Positions 30,956 to 42,500 of a stretch of DNA of 64,000 bases are shown piece after piece. The number at the start of each line of letters is the position of its first letter. Positions within the stretch are counted from its first letter, which is position 1. Made by a program: the position numbers and the translations under genes. The notes under the pieces are model-generated. The model made no database searches. It saw only the letters and a list, made by a program, of their open reading frames with translations, and was not told the DNA's origin. This DNA is from Axinella damicornis (taxonomy: Eukaryota; Porifera; Demospongiae; Axinellida; Axinellidae): NCBI GenBank assembly GCA_963931865.1, contig OZ007508.1:14010781-14074780 (forward strand), written 5' to 3'.

Positions 30956-31172
30956 TGGCACACAAAGTGGACAAGATCTCCCTTAAACTCTCAGACTACC
31001 CGGCTCACATCAGAGACATGCTCGCAGCCCTCCAGGTTTGGCAGCAGCTGCTGTCTCATTGGCCTCCTGATTTCCAAGCTCATCGTACGGTTGGGTTGGG
31101 TGTTTCAGAGTGTAAAGCCCTCCAACGTGGTGGCACCATACTCCCAACCATGATATGTTTCCTGTGACTGAA
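30956..31172 (-). pseudogene. Decayed C-lobe fragment of a kinase exon, downstream of gene 2
   Basis: Paralogue of the relic at 9449-9668 and about as decayed relative to the kinase exon (ACAAAGTGGACAAGATCTCC, GTTTGGCAGCAGCTG, TGGTGGCACCATACTCCCAA blocks). It sits about 770 bases beyond the stop codon of gene 2. Some frames are open by chance, but the kinase frame is broken. Confidence 0.66.
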
Positions 31173-31935
31173 GCCTTAGTGAAATCCAACGTGAAACTTC
31201 TTATGCACGTAGCTACATGTAACCAGCTTGGCAAGTTGTGACAGCTATGAGAGAGTCAGCCCCTTTACAAGTTGCAGGCAGTCAGTTAGTCTCGTTCCCA
31301 GACGTTCACGCCCACCAGGCTAGCAGTCAGTCTGATACGAGGAAGTCATATGGGCTCTTGGTTGAGTGTAAATATACAAACACACTTTCCAGCTAAAATA
31401 GACCAACTCAGATGTCAGTAAGGGCTTGATGACTTTGGCCTGTTTTGTACAGGTGAAACAGTTATCTAACCGTAGGCATGCACCATACATGGTTGCTGGT
31501 TGTACAACTGGTTATTGATGTCAACTAGCTTTCACATCAACATCTTCTATAGCTAAGTGCATGTATGCTGTCCTCGAATCAGTAGCTGGCTAGGCACAGC
31601 AGGCCTATAGAACTCCCACACCTGCAGGTGGTGCAAATCTGGCATGCATCGGCATGTTCACCAAAAAGGTGTATTGTATTCACATTGAATGCATGATTGT
31701 TCAAACTCAAAGGATATGCATACAATATTGGATGATTACATGAGAGCACTGAGTGTTGGCTTCAAAAGAAAATAATATAAACAATCCAAAGAGGCCTAAA
31801 TCATTACAGGGTGACCAAGAGTAGCTTGTACAGCCGATTCATCATTGATAATCACAAAACGAGCCTTCTGTGCCCTAACTCACAAAATTATTTCTCAGAA
31901 ATGTACAGTACATGAGTCCAATATGTGCATGTTAG

Positions 31936-33587
31936 CTACATGTTTATCTGAATGGCAGACAAAGTAGAAAAGATCTCCTCAAAGTCTGCCCTCTCATCTG
32001 GGATATGCTCCCAACATCGAAGCATCATTTCGTAGATCTCTTGCAAGCAACCCTCCGGCTTTGGCAGCATTTGCCGTCCCGTCCCCTTAATTGCATTTTG
32101 AATCACCTCCTGGTCATTGAGCTCATTGTAAGGCTGCTGCTTGCAAAGGCTGAAGACTTCCCACATGGTGACACCGTATGCCCAAACGTCTGTCTTCTCT
32201 GAGAATTGACCATAGAAGCTCTCAGTTGGCATCCAGCGAATTGGTAACATTGCTTTCCCCCGCACACGGTAGTACGAGTCATCATAGAGGCTCCTGCTCA
32301 TGCCAAAATCTGCAATCTTGACCATGTAGTCCTGTCCCACGAGACAGTTCCGGGTAGCCATGTCACGATGGACATATTTGAGTGATGCCAGATAACGCAT
32401 CCCACTTGCTATCTGCACCACCATGTAGACCAGAGTGGAGGATGGGAGCTGATTCGGCAAAATCACAGATGAGTCCGAAGTTGCTAGTTCATACTTCTGC
32501 AGGTACTGGTTCAGATCTCCATTCTCCATGTACTCCATAACGATAAATGGTGACCCTGATGTACAAATTGCGAGCAGACACACAATATTTTCATCCTTGA
32601 GCCTCGACATGAACTTGATTTCCTTACCAAAAGCTTCACGGACCGACAGCTGGGCATTTGGCTTCAGCTTCTTAACAGCCACTTGTATGCGTACATTCTT
32701 GCTATCATCGTCATAGCTACGTTTCATGTCCTTTAGGCTCACTCCAACTGTTTCAGCCAACACTACCTCCCCAAACTGCCCGAATCCAAGCCGTTTCAGC
32801 TCGTGGATGTTCCCAGCTGTGATCTCAATGGGTGCTTCAGACCTCTTCAGAGGTTGCGGATCAGCGTAGATGGCACCATAGGGATGCAGGTCATTCCCAC
32901 CTTGTGCACCCCTGTCCTGGCTAAACAACTGGGTAGGGTCAAGCGCTTCACTGTAAATGGGTTCGCTACTTTCGAAAGTGGCATTTGGGGCCAGTCTGCG
33001 ACCCTTTAGAGGCTCGGCATAAATGTCAAGCTCATTGGGTGCGTGCTCATAGCTGTGGTTTTCTTCCTCAGTCAGTGGCTTTGAGCCCATTAACACCGTA
33101 TCGTCATAGAGCGTGTCTTCCAATTCAGTCATATCAAAGTTTTGTGCTGGGATGGCAGGTGGTGGTTCTTTGTGGACAGCACTGTAGAGTTGTGGTTCAA
33201 CCGTTTGTCTCACTGGCTTTAGATTGTGATCTTCATACTCCATGTTGTGCAATTCAGTCACTTCGAAATTTGGGATGGAAGGTGGAGGTTTCTTGTGGAC
33301 AGTGCTGTAGAGTTGCGGTTCTGTCTTCCATTCAATATCATCTGCATAGTGCTTATGTGGTGACGAACCTGACACTGTTTCTGTTGCCATTGCTGTAAGG
33401 TGTGTTATGCCGTTGTCATTTTGTGTCCTCAAATCACCCTTGGTTGCCATCTGCTTGTGCCACCTCAGGAACACCACCACAAGCACAATCACGCCAATGA
33501 CCAGAACACCGATAAAGACGAGGGCAATAATCACAGCTGCAGCAATAACACCACCACCCAACTGCTCACTAGGATTTGTTGTGCTGC
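31936..33587 (-). CDS. RTK gene 2 exon 5: TM, juxtamembrane and tyrosine kinase
   Basis: Acceptor ATTCCAG|GCAGC. One exon encodes the TM helix, two Tyr/Pro repeats (TEPQLYSTVHK with PPPSIP; VEPQLYSAVHK with PPPAIP), EPIYSEAL, YGAIYADP and the whole kinase with GFGQFGEV, VAVKK, HRDMATRN, KIADFGMSR, SYYRVRG and LPIRWMPTES. The insert loop before the DE helix reads DSSVILPNQL; gene 1 lacks four of these residues. It ends with the same AIQINM tail as gene 1. Confidence 0.93.
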
Positions 33588-36500
33588 CTGGAATTGACAT
33601 AGGATGTCACACTTGTAACAAGATTGCTGCTAAACTTTTAGAATTCAATTCTGTGACCAAATAATTATACAAGTTGGCCATACATTTACTCCCATAGAAA
33701 CGTTTTTCCCCACACTTCTATTGTAGCCCAAAGGCTTCAGATGTTGCACACTTACTAATTAAGCAGCTGTGACGTGCAATTCAACAACCAATCAGGTCAA
33801 GCCCTGTCCTAGTATACCCGTGTACATGTCGAATTCACTACACTTTGTTCTCATTAAAAGTGCTTGCTGTGTGCCTGCTCGCATTGTTTACTGGGACTGC
33901 TCTTATGCCCCTGAACAGAACAAATGCTGTTAGACTGGAACAAAAGCTTGACGAACGTGACAAAGTGATGTCACATACCGTAGAGTGCGTATTAATAAGT
34001 GCCCATGGTTTGGGGACATTAGAACGCAGCTGAACAGGGGGGGGGGTGGGCGCTGGATATATACGTACTCAGGCTAATCATGTAGTAGCCGCCCACTCAT
34101 TCAGCACTGTATAAACCACAAGTGCTGTGGGAGTATCAATGACCAGTCATGAGTATAATTATAAGTCCATTTTTCACGTAAGAAAATTGATCGCGCGTAA
34201 GTCCTTGAGAAGAAACACTCCACAGAGAAAGCACGCCGTAGTTCATACTTCATTGTAGATCAGCCTTTGTATGCACAACCTTACCCAAAGGTTAAGCTAA
34301 GTTAGAAATGTTGCTCAAGACTTTTGTGATGGTGGGCCCTTACTACACTGCTTTTGAACCCTGTGCAGTAATTTTCGCATAAAGAGGGGGGTGGGCATTT
34401 GATACGTGGTGGGCGCTTGATACGTACTCTACGGTAAATGATATTAATCACCGTGCCATACTATCACTGTAATTACCTGTTCATGGCTGCTATGTGCACA
34501 TACCCCTTGCATGATGTTGTATGTTTCTTATGCTGGTTAGAACAGCGTGATTCCCTTCTAAAGCCTTCCACTTTGACAATGCAGGTACTCTGAGACAAAG
34601 TGCTGACATCTAGTTCATTCACTTTGGGGTATGGCTTATCACCCAAATCTCTTCCTTTTGATCATGGAAATATGTGATTAGCATTTAATTACATTATTTC
34701 TCGTGCCATCTGGGAATAAAACTCATAAAACATGCATTAATTATACAGTGCTTAACTTAGTATAGAAATTGCACGGCTTTTGACCGTATTTCAATTTTTG
34801 CACGGCTTGGCAGTGTAAAAATTGAATCCATGTCTTATTGGTATCATGGAGATATGTGATTAGCATTTAATTACATGATTTATTGTGCCATCTGAGAATA
34901 AAACTCATAAAACATGCATTAATTATACAGTGCTTAACTTAGTATAAAAATGCAGAAATTGCACGGCTTTTGACCGTATTTCAATTTTTGCACGGCTTGG
35001 CAGTGTCAAAATTGAACCCATGTCTTATTGGTACCTGAGCAGAGGAGATGCTGAGATAACTGAATGAAAGCACAGTGCATCACCGATTGTGTATTTCAAG
35101 ATACTAAACAGCTTTCTAGGCTGTGTATTGCAGTTGTAGTACAGTAGCCAGCCACTCGGCCAAGAAGATGGTTGGTGAACTAACCTGTGGATCCACCAGA
35201 TGTCATAGTGGAAACTTCAGTTACTCCGGTCGCGGATGTCCCTCCAGTCCCTCCAGTAGACCTGCTGCCAGGCATCACTATCACCTGCATTGCTGCCTCC
35301 TGATCTCCATCTGCGTCACAGACGTATCTCCCAGTATCTGCAGTTGTCAACTGATGGATGGTTAGGTTGGCTACTATGCTCTGGCGGGTGGTACCATCAG
35401 GATTCTGAGTCAGTTGGGATCCATTGCTGTACTCTATTGTGTAGTTTGGAGTGTTCTGAAGCAGTTGACGAGCACCTCCAGTTTCTCTCCACCACCTCAC
35501 AGGGGGATTGTAGGACATCAGGTAGCCATACACCTCACACGTCAGCACTAACTCTCCATCATCAGTGTACCCAGTCACCATCTCTTGTGTGTCCACAACC
35601 ACTGCATGTGTAGCTACACAAGAGAGGGAATTGATACTCAATCTCTGTTACATAATTCTGAGAAATTCTATTATCTATTGGAGAAGAATTAGGGAGGTAC
35701 TACTGGTAAGCTGCGATAACCAGTATCTGCAGCACTTGTAGTGATAATCAGATCGACTATTAAATTAATGTTGTCCTAAAATAATATCGGTATCCGGTAT
35801 GATACAGAATCAATAATTATTAGCAACTAGGTATGTAGGAAAGTAACATTGTTTTATTACATGACTAACTGAAAAGGTTAAGTTCTTTTATTACACGACA
35901 AACAGAATTTGGATGGACAAATACCCGGAATGCTACAATCTGATTCATGTCACTAAACAATATTTAGCCAAATCCGTTCAGCTTCTTGCTGCATCTAGAC
36001 ATTCAGGGTCATTCCATGTCAAGTCAACACAAAAAGCATGACCTCTTGGTGAGTTTGTTATGTCTATTGAAAAACCATTCCACTTCAGCTACCTAAGTTG
36101 TTCAACTGCCACAAATTTGGCCTCATGAACAGTACCCGTTTTAGACTGCATGCCATGACTGACATACCAGTATCTTCTGATCTGATCGCTTAGAGAGTTC
36201 CAACAAAGATTTTCTCAAAGTTCTTGAAGAGCTCTTTCATTTGGCGTACATAAATGTCCGAGGTTATGTCATCTGACCTTTGACCTTGGTTTCTGGAAAC
36301 CTACATAATAATATTTTAATTTGGGACTACATGCATGTGGGAACAGCCAAAATGTAGTAGACTAGCATGTAAGAAAAATGTGCAGTTAGCATAATATAGA
36401 TACTTGGTCACTGACAGGTTATACAAAGTTGATCCAACAACTTCAGCATCTTGATCAGCACTTGGCTTATTATCCTAATCCTTGCCATCTTCTTTTAGTA

Positions 36501-39500
36501 TCCAGCCTAAGGCAATGCTACAATGCATGACCTCTTAAGTCATGCAACTAACCTACTGACTGACCTGTAAGACTATTAACATAAACCCCACCCTTGATAA
36601 TGACCCCAGCAGTCCTTTATAGGCTACTACAGTATTTAAGTGCATGCAAGCCACTTCCAATTCTAGTAGTCTGCTTGGTGAATGGTGTTGCAGTTTTGCC
36701 AGTACTATCAGTGCTACAATCCCAACTAACATAGCTATAGCGCTCCGAAGTTGCTTGTGAATTTTTTGACGTGCCAAATAGAATGGATCAACGACACTGG
36801 GCAACCATACATATCAGAAGAAGAACCTCCAACCAGTTATATCGTGGATGTGTGAAAAACTTCCTTCAATGCCAAGGTGTGCGATGACTGCAGAAAGAAG
36901 CTTTCTAAGGTACCATTACCAACACCTGAGTCAGCAGAGGCATTTGAATCTAGTCAAGATGATGGCAGTGCAAACAGCGATCCTGAAGAACTATCTTATC
37001 AGCAGGAGTCTACAGAACCTGTTAATCAGTGTTTGAGTGCCATTGTGGAGACTCCTATATAATATTATTGCCAAAAAAGAAACTAAAATACAGGAAGCAG
37101 AAGCTAAAGAAAATTTGGACTGCTGTGAACAAGAGGATGCTGCCAGCAATTAGTTAAGTGAGAGTGAGGTCATCAAGCAACTGAAGGAGAAATTTCAAGA
37201 AACCACCATGAGAAGTGAGAAAGTGCAGGTGCTACCTAAAGTTAAAAGTTGAACATCAACCACGCTCAGAGTGAAGGAAGTGACAGTTGGACTTCAAAGT
37301 TGGTCAGAAGGTAGGGGAAGCCCGTACATACAAATGATGTAACTACCGGATGTATACAGTATAGAGGGATATTTTCGTAGCTGCAGAAATTTTCGTATTT
37401 TAATGCATTGCCACGCCCCCTAGCACTACGCGTATGTAACGTGTCATCTAGTCGTTTTTGGTTGAGGCAATGCACAATGGTGAGAGGGTACGTCTACAAT
37501 GCTGATATCTGGGCCTCTGTTGTTGGCAAGAATTTCGAAAAATGACGAACAGCCGCCTGGTTGACGGCATACTCGCCGATCGTTCAGCTGCTCAGTGAAC
37601 TTGACTTACTTTCATTTGTCGCACTTCCCACACTGAGTCTCGTTATAGTAGCAGGCTGACGGGTGTAGACGGGTCCACTGGAGTCTGGAAGGCCGTTCGA
37701 AGGCCGTTATAAAACGCCATTGCTTGCTCGCCGCTTCCACGTAACCTCGTTCCCAGGCCCATACACGAAACGCGCCTGGGAACGAGGCTAGCTTCCACGT
37801 GTTCGATTGCCCGTTCAAAATTTGACGTTAAAATTTCGATGGTTAAAATTTTCGCAGTTTTTTATTTTCATATCTCGAGGCTTCATACGAAATATACGTA
37901 AATTAGCACCGTACGAAAATTTCCCGCTATACAGTATATGACCTGCATGACTATTTATGCCTGTACCCAACAATTTACATTACGCGTGAAGTGGTCACTT
38001 TTCTCAAATCCGCTCACAAATGGTAGGGATGGTACACAAAATTTCACACGTTAGACAGGGCACAAGTTGGTATAATTTTGGTACTACACATACAGGTACA
38101 CTTCAATAGTTTTGTAGGAATCAGTTGAAGTATGATCACACCTATATAATAGAAACCTCAAGCCATATGCATGTTACCATGGAAACCTCATATGTGGGTG
38201 TGGCTAGTAATTACGGCCCACATCAATCACCCCAATCTTAAAGAATATAATATCAAAGGCGGAGGTGAAGATAACTTTTGCCCACGGCAAAAACTTTCTA
38301 TGCATGCTCAGCTGATGGTACTATACATGGAGTCATCTACATGCATGCATGAATCGCCAATCACCAACAACACTTTTTTTTTTCTTTTTTTTTTCTATAA
38401 TATATTCTGCAAATGCATGGATACATACAATAGCAATTTATGCTAATACATGATACATGATACACTTCTGTTGGACGCCGAAAGTCATCAACATTGAATA
38501 GTGCTATGACACATAGAGCACACTCATAAACAAACACAAACAGTGAACTCACTTCCATGTAGCAAGTTTTGCTATTGTCTATTCATACTCAATCCTCCAA
38601 GCCATATCCATTAACTTATTTGAACATTGTTCTGTTCACTCCAACACTTTCCATGTACACAATCGGCAGTGTAAAGGTCAAGCATGTACTGCTGTGGAGC
38701 AGTACCATGGATTCACACAAGCAACTACCGAAAGTATTGGCTACAGCTATCATCCACTGTATACAGTGGATGATAGCCAGTTCTATAAAGACTCCATTCT
38801 GATTGCAAGTAGACCCAGTGTTTCATTGAAGTTCTGCCAGTTACTATGCCATGCAGTTGTGATGGCATAGTAACTGGCAGAACTTCAATGAAATACAGGG
38901 TCTGCTTACAATCAGAATGGAGTCTTTATTTAGAGCAAACACAGGTGGGAATAATTATACCAGTACATAGAGACAACATTCTCAAAACTCATGTAATAAT
39001 GCAACAATGTTCTATTGTGTCCATTCACTACATCTCCTCCTCCTCCTCAGAATTCATAAGTACTGTTCATGAAATTGTTCCAGCGGTCTGCGGACATGTT
39101 AAGGGTAACGTCAAGGTGCCAGTGGTGGAGTACATGAGGCAGTATTATCAGCCACAGAAGGCTCTGTGACTGGAACTTCAGTGATGCCTGGTAATTCGTC
39201 ATTAACAGGGACAATCACAGCAGAAAGAGATGAACTCCGATCTTCATCAGACGGAGATGATGGAAGCAATCGAGAATCATCTCAATGTCCGGAACAGCAG
39301 CCTCTTCCTCTTCTTGTGGACTGTCAATGGTGGTCAACAACTAGACTAAGTGTCTTGGCACTTGGAGACAGCAAATTGCACAACAGTTCTTTCCTCCAAT
39401 CACACTGAGGAATACTGCAACTTGCCGGTCCGCATTGACATCATTAGCCGCAAAGTAGAGCTCAACTCGCTCAATGTAGGCCTCTGTCGGCTAGATCTCA

Positions 39501-42500
39501 GGACAGAACTCTTGAATCTGCCCGAAGGCAGTGGCCATGGTTCAGAATAGTATCCTTGTTGCCAAAATGTAGTGTTTTAGCGAATTGCAACTGGCAGAAC
39601 GTCACGGGTCTGCTTACAATCAGAATGAAATCTTTGTATAGAGCAAACACAGGTGGGATTAAATTAAATTGTGATGCCACACCCGTTTTATTTCCTGTTT
39701 TCGGAGGCACAGCTACGGACACAGCTTTAATATTTCCTTGAAATTGTTTCTTCTATAACACTTTTTCTATCTGATTAGCGTAACCCACCAATTATCGTCA
39801 CCTGAATTTGAATGATTTGCAGCATTGTCTAGGAACGGTTCCAGGACACCAAACTTGCACCGACGTATAGACCGTCACGCCCTCTATAAGCCCTACCACC
39901 GTTAAAGCTGTTACGTATTTCCGGCTTTTAGTGGTGCACTAGCGAATGCAACCTCACGCAAATCAATTATCGGCACCCTGTACGTATTATCGTCACTGCC
40001 TAGTACTCCCATAGATAATCCTGGGTCAATTATCGGCACATGCTGATGGCATCGACTCACCTCCATCCCCTGAAGGCCACAAAAATCCACCACAAATCCC
40101 CCAGGTTCATGACCATTCTATCTATCACCCAGTGAAAAAAAAAACACCAAAGCATGCAACCCCTTCAATATATGAATTTTTAAATAAAATTCGTTCATCA
40201 CACTACACAGTAAAAGCAAAACAATTCTCTTTCTTCCACATACAGTACGTGGCACATTCGTGGAGCCATCTCTTGCACACGCACTCCACCCATTCTGATC
40301 CAGCACAGTCATGCTAGTCGTCCTCAAAAGTCTGAGCAGTGGCAGGAGAGGACCCAAGGTCGCGGTCTCCCCCTACGCTTGTTTTGATTAGACATGAACA
40401 GCCCTACAACATAAAATGGCTAAAAGGACAGTAAATGACATCCAGTTATAACCTTTTAAACAAAGACGAACCTTCTGCAAAGCTTCAGCCTTGTAAACAG
40501 CTTGCGCGACGATGACGTAATGCGAATGGAATCCGTATTTTCGCCGCTTACTCTCCGTTTACTAAGCGCCGATAATTGGTATGTCGGGTGCCGATAATAA
40601 GGTCATGCCGATAATTGGTGGTTTACGCTACTTAATGTCCAGGTCTAATTCATATGTCATTAGAGTAATAAACAAGACCTTCACAGTCTTCAAAATCTTT
40701 CTGTCCACCAAAACAAAACCATTTCTTGTTACTTCGAGGGGCAACCGCACTCCTGGTAGCTGTTGCAACTCCGCGGTTGCCTCGCCGTAGCGCAAGCTAA
40801 TTATTGCAATTTGTTCCAATTAACGCACATGCCACGTGGCAACCACACTCAGTCAAACTCTAGCAATGGCGACCAAAGGGAAGACACGAAACTATAACAG
40901 CACTTACAACCTTGCCAGCACGGTGAGTTTTGGTATGTAACAGTCAGTGAACAACAGCGATTACGGCTGTGTGGTCAGAATCTTTGTGGGCCCTTCGTAT
41001 GACTATACTGGCAACCAACGTCGAAGAGAGCGATCAAGCAATGGCAGCCGACGACACGACAAAAGGGCTTGTATCTCCACCACCAAGGTGAGTTTCAGCA
41101 CAATTATTATGTGATTGTGTCACTGCATGATGGCAATCACGACGGTTTAGTCAGAATCTCTGTAGACCTTTCCTGCGTGTTGTGAGGTTTGATTAGGTTA
41201 TTTAGATTAATTACGTGGCACAATTTTTCCCCTACCAGGAGTGTAATGAGGTCTTGCACAGACAAACCATTCATAGTTCATTCTTCAACTACTACCTAAA
41301 GGATGCCCCAAAAAGGAAATGCTGACTAAGTGCAAAACTCAAATTATGCTAATACAAAACCACATCCTGTTGGGCACCATATGGCACCCTTAACCATTAA
41401 AGGTCATGAAGACTCCTACTTTCGGCAAAGTGTTTCCCTCTCTTCATCATGCAACCTGTTCAGGGCTTCAGGGCTGTACTTCTGGTAAGTCGAGTATGTC
41501 ACTTTTCTTTTCTTTGCGATCGGTGCCAGAACCTCAGCATATTCGCTGGAACTGGCCGTCACTCTCTTCATTCTGCTGTGACACTGGTAACAGCTATTAC
41601 TACCGTCAACCATGGACAAAAAACCGCCCAGTCAATTGGACAACCATGTGGAAAATTGGTCATTCTGTGGAAAGTGTCCAGGGGCCACCCATAATGTTAT
41701 GCACTGTTCATATAATGCGTGTCCACTCTATCCCACCATATAGAGTGATTCCACTCTATGATATTGTGTATTGATCTGACTCCACAGAGGTTGTAAAGAA
41801 CATCTGTGGACATAATATCGTAAGCAACCGATTATCACACAGATTTTGTAACTGGGTCCGCAGCTCCAAGTAGCAACGTCCTACGAACTTCGAACTTACA
41901 TGAACTTGCACTTCAAAGCTTTGGTTTCGTACCTTTTGTCGCGCTGTGTTACATATTATTGTGCAGCTATATAGAACCTTGTTATTTCATACTAATTATT
42001 GCACAGAGAGCATATCCTCTGTTATAAATGAAAAAACTTACAGAGAGAGGCACAGAAAGGCATGGAAAGGCAGGTAAAGACTGCTGACTGTCTCCAACTT
42101 ACGGCACAGGACTGTGCTTCCATTCACGTTATGTAAACTTCCGAATAGTTTAATATGGGCTGGGCAGGGCTTTTGGAGCTGTGCGATAATCGGCTGCTTA
42201 CGCTAATAGGAGGCTAGCGATGAAGGAGCTGCTACACTATACTTACAATTGAGTTGAAGAGCAATGGAAGTGGTGGCAGACTGCCCATTGAAGCTGGCCC
42301 GGCATGTATAGTTCCTTGCATCGGCTGCAGAGATCTGGGATATCTGTACGATGCTGGTCCTCGTCCCATCAGCAATCCACATCTGGGAGAGGGTGATCCC
42401 AGGTGGAGCGGTCCACTGCCACTGGAAGGAACCCTCATTGGCCACAGTACAGGAGAGGTTGGCAGCTGTTACGATATTGTCCAGTACAATTGGCTCCATT

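Larger units (their letters stand above)
23232..31935. other. Intergenic region between gene 1 and gene 2
   Basis: Apart from the repeats, elements and kinase relic listed separately, no gene is recognised. From about 28.7 kb on, it matches the region downstream of gene 1 (6.2-10.3 kb). Confidence 0.6.

Noticed and set aside
41416..41619. Frame with CYQCHSRMKR and a conserved plus-strand run (WSFCGKCPG...CPLYPTI) at 19.7 and 41.6 kb
   Set aside because: Partly conserved between the genes 1 and 2 introns, with suggestive Cys spacing, but the two copies do not keep one clean frame and I cannot name a family.
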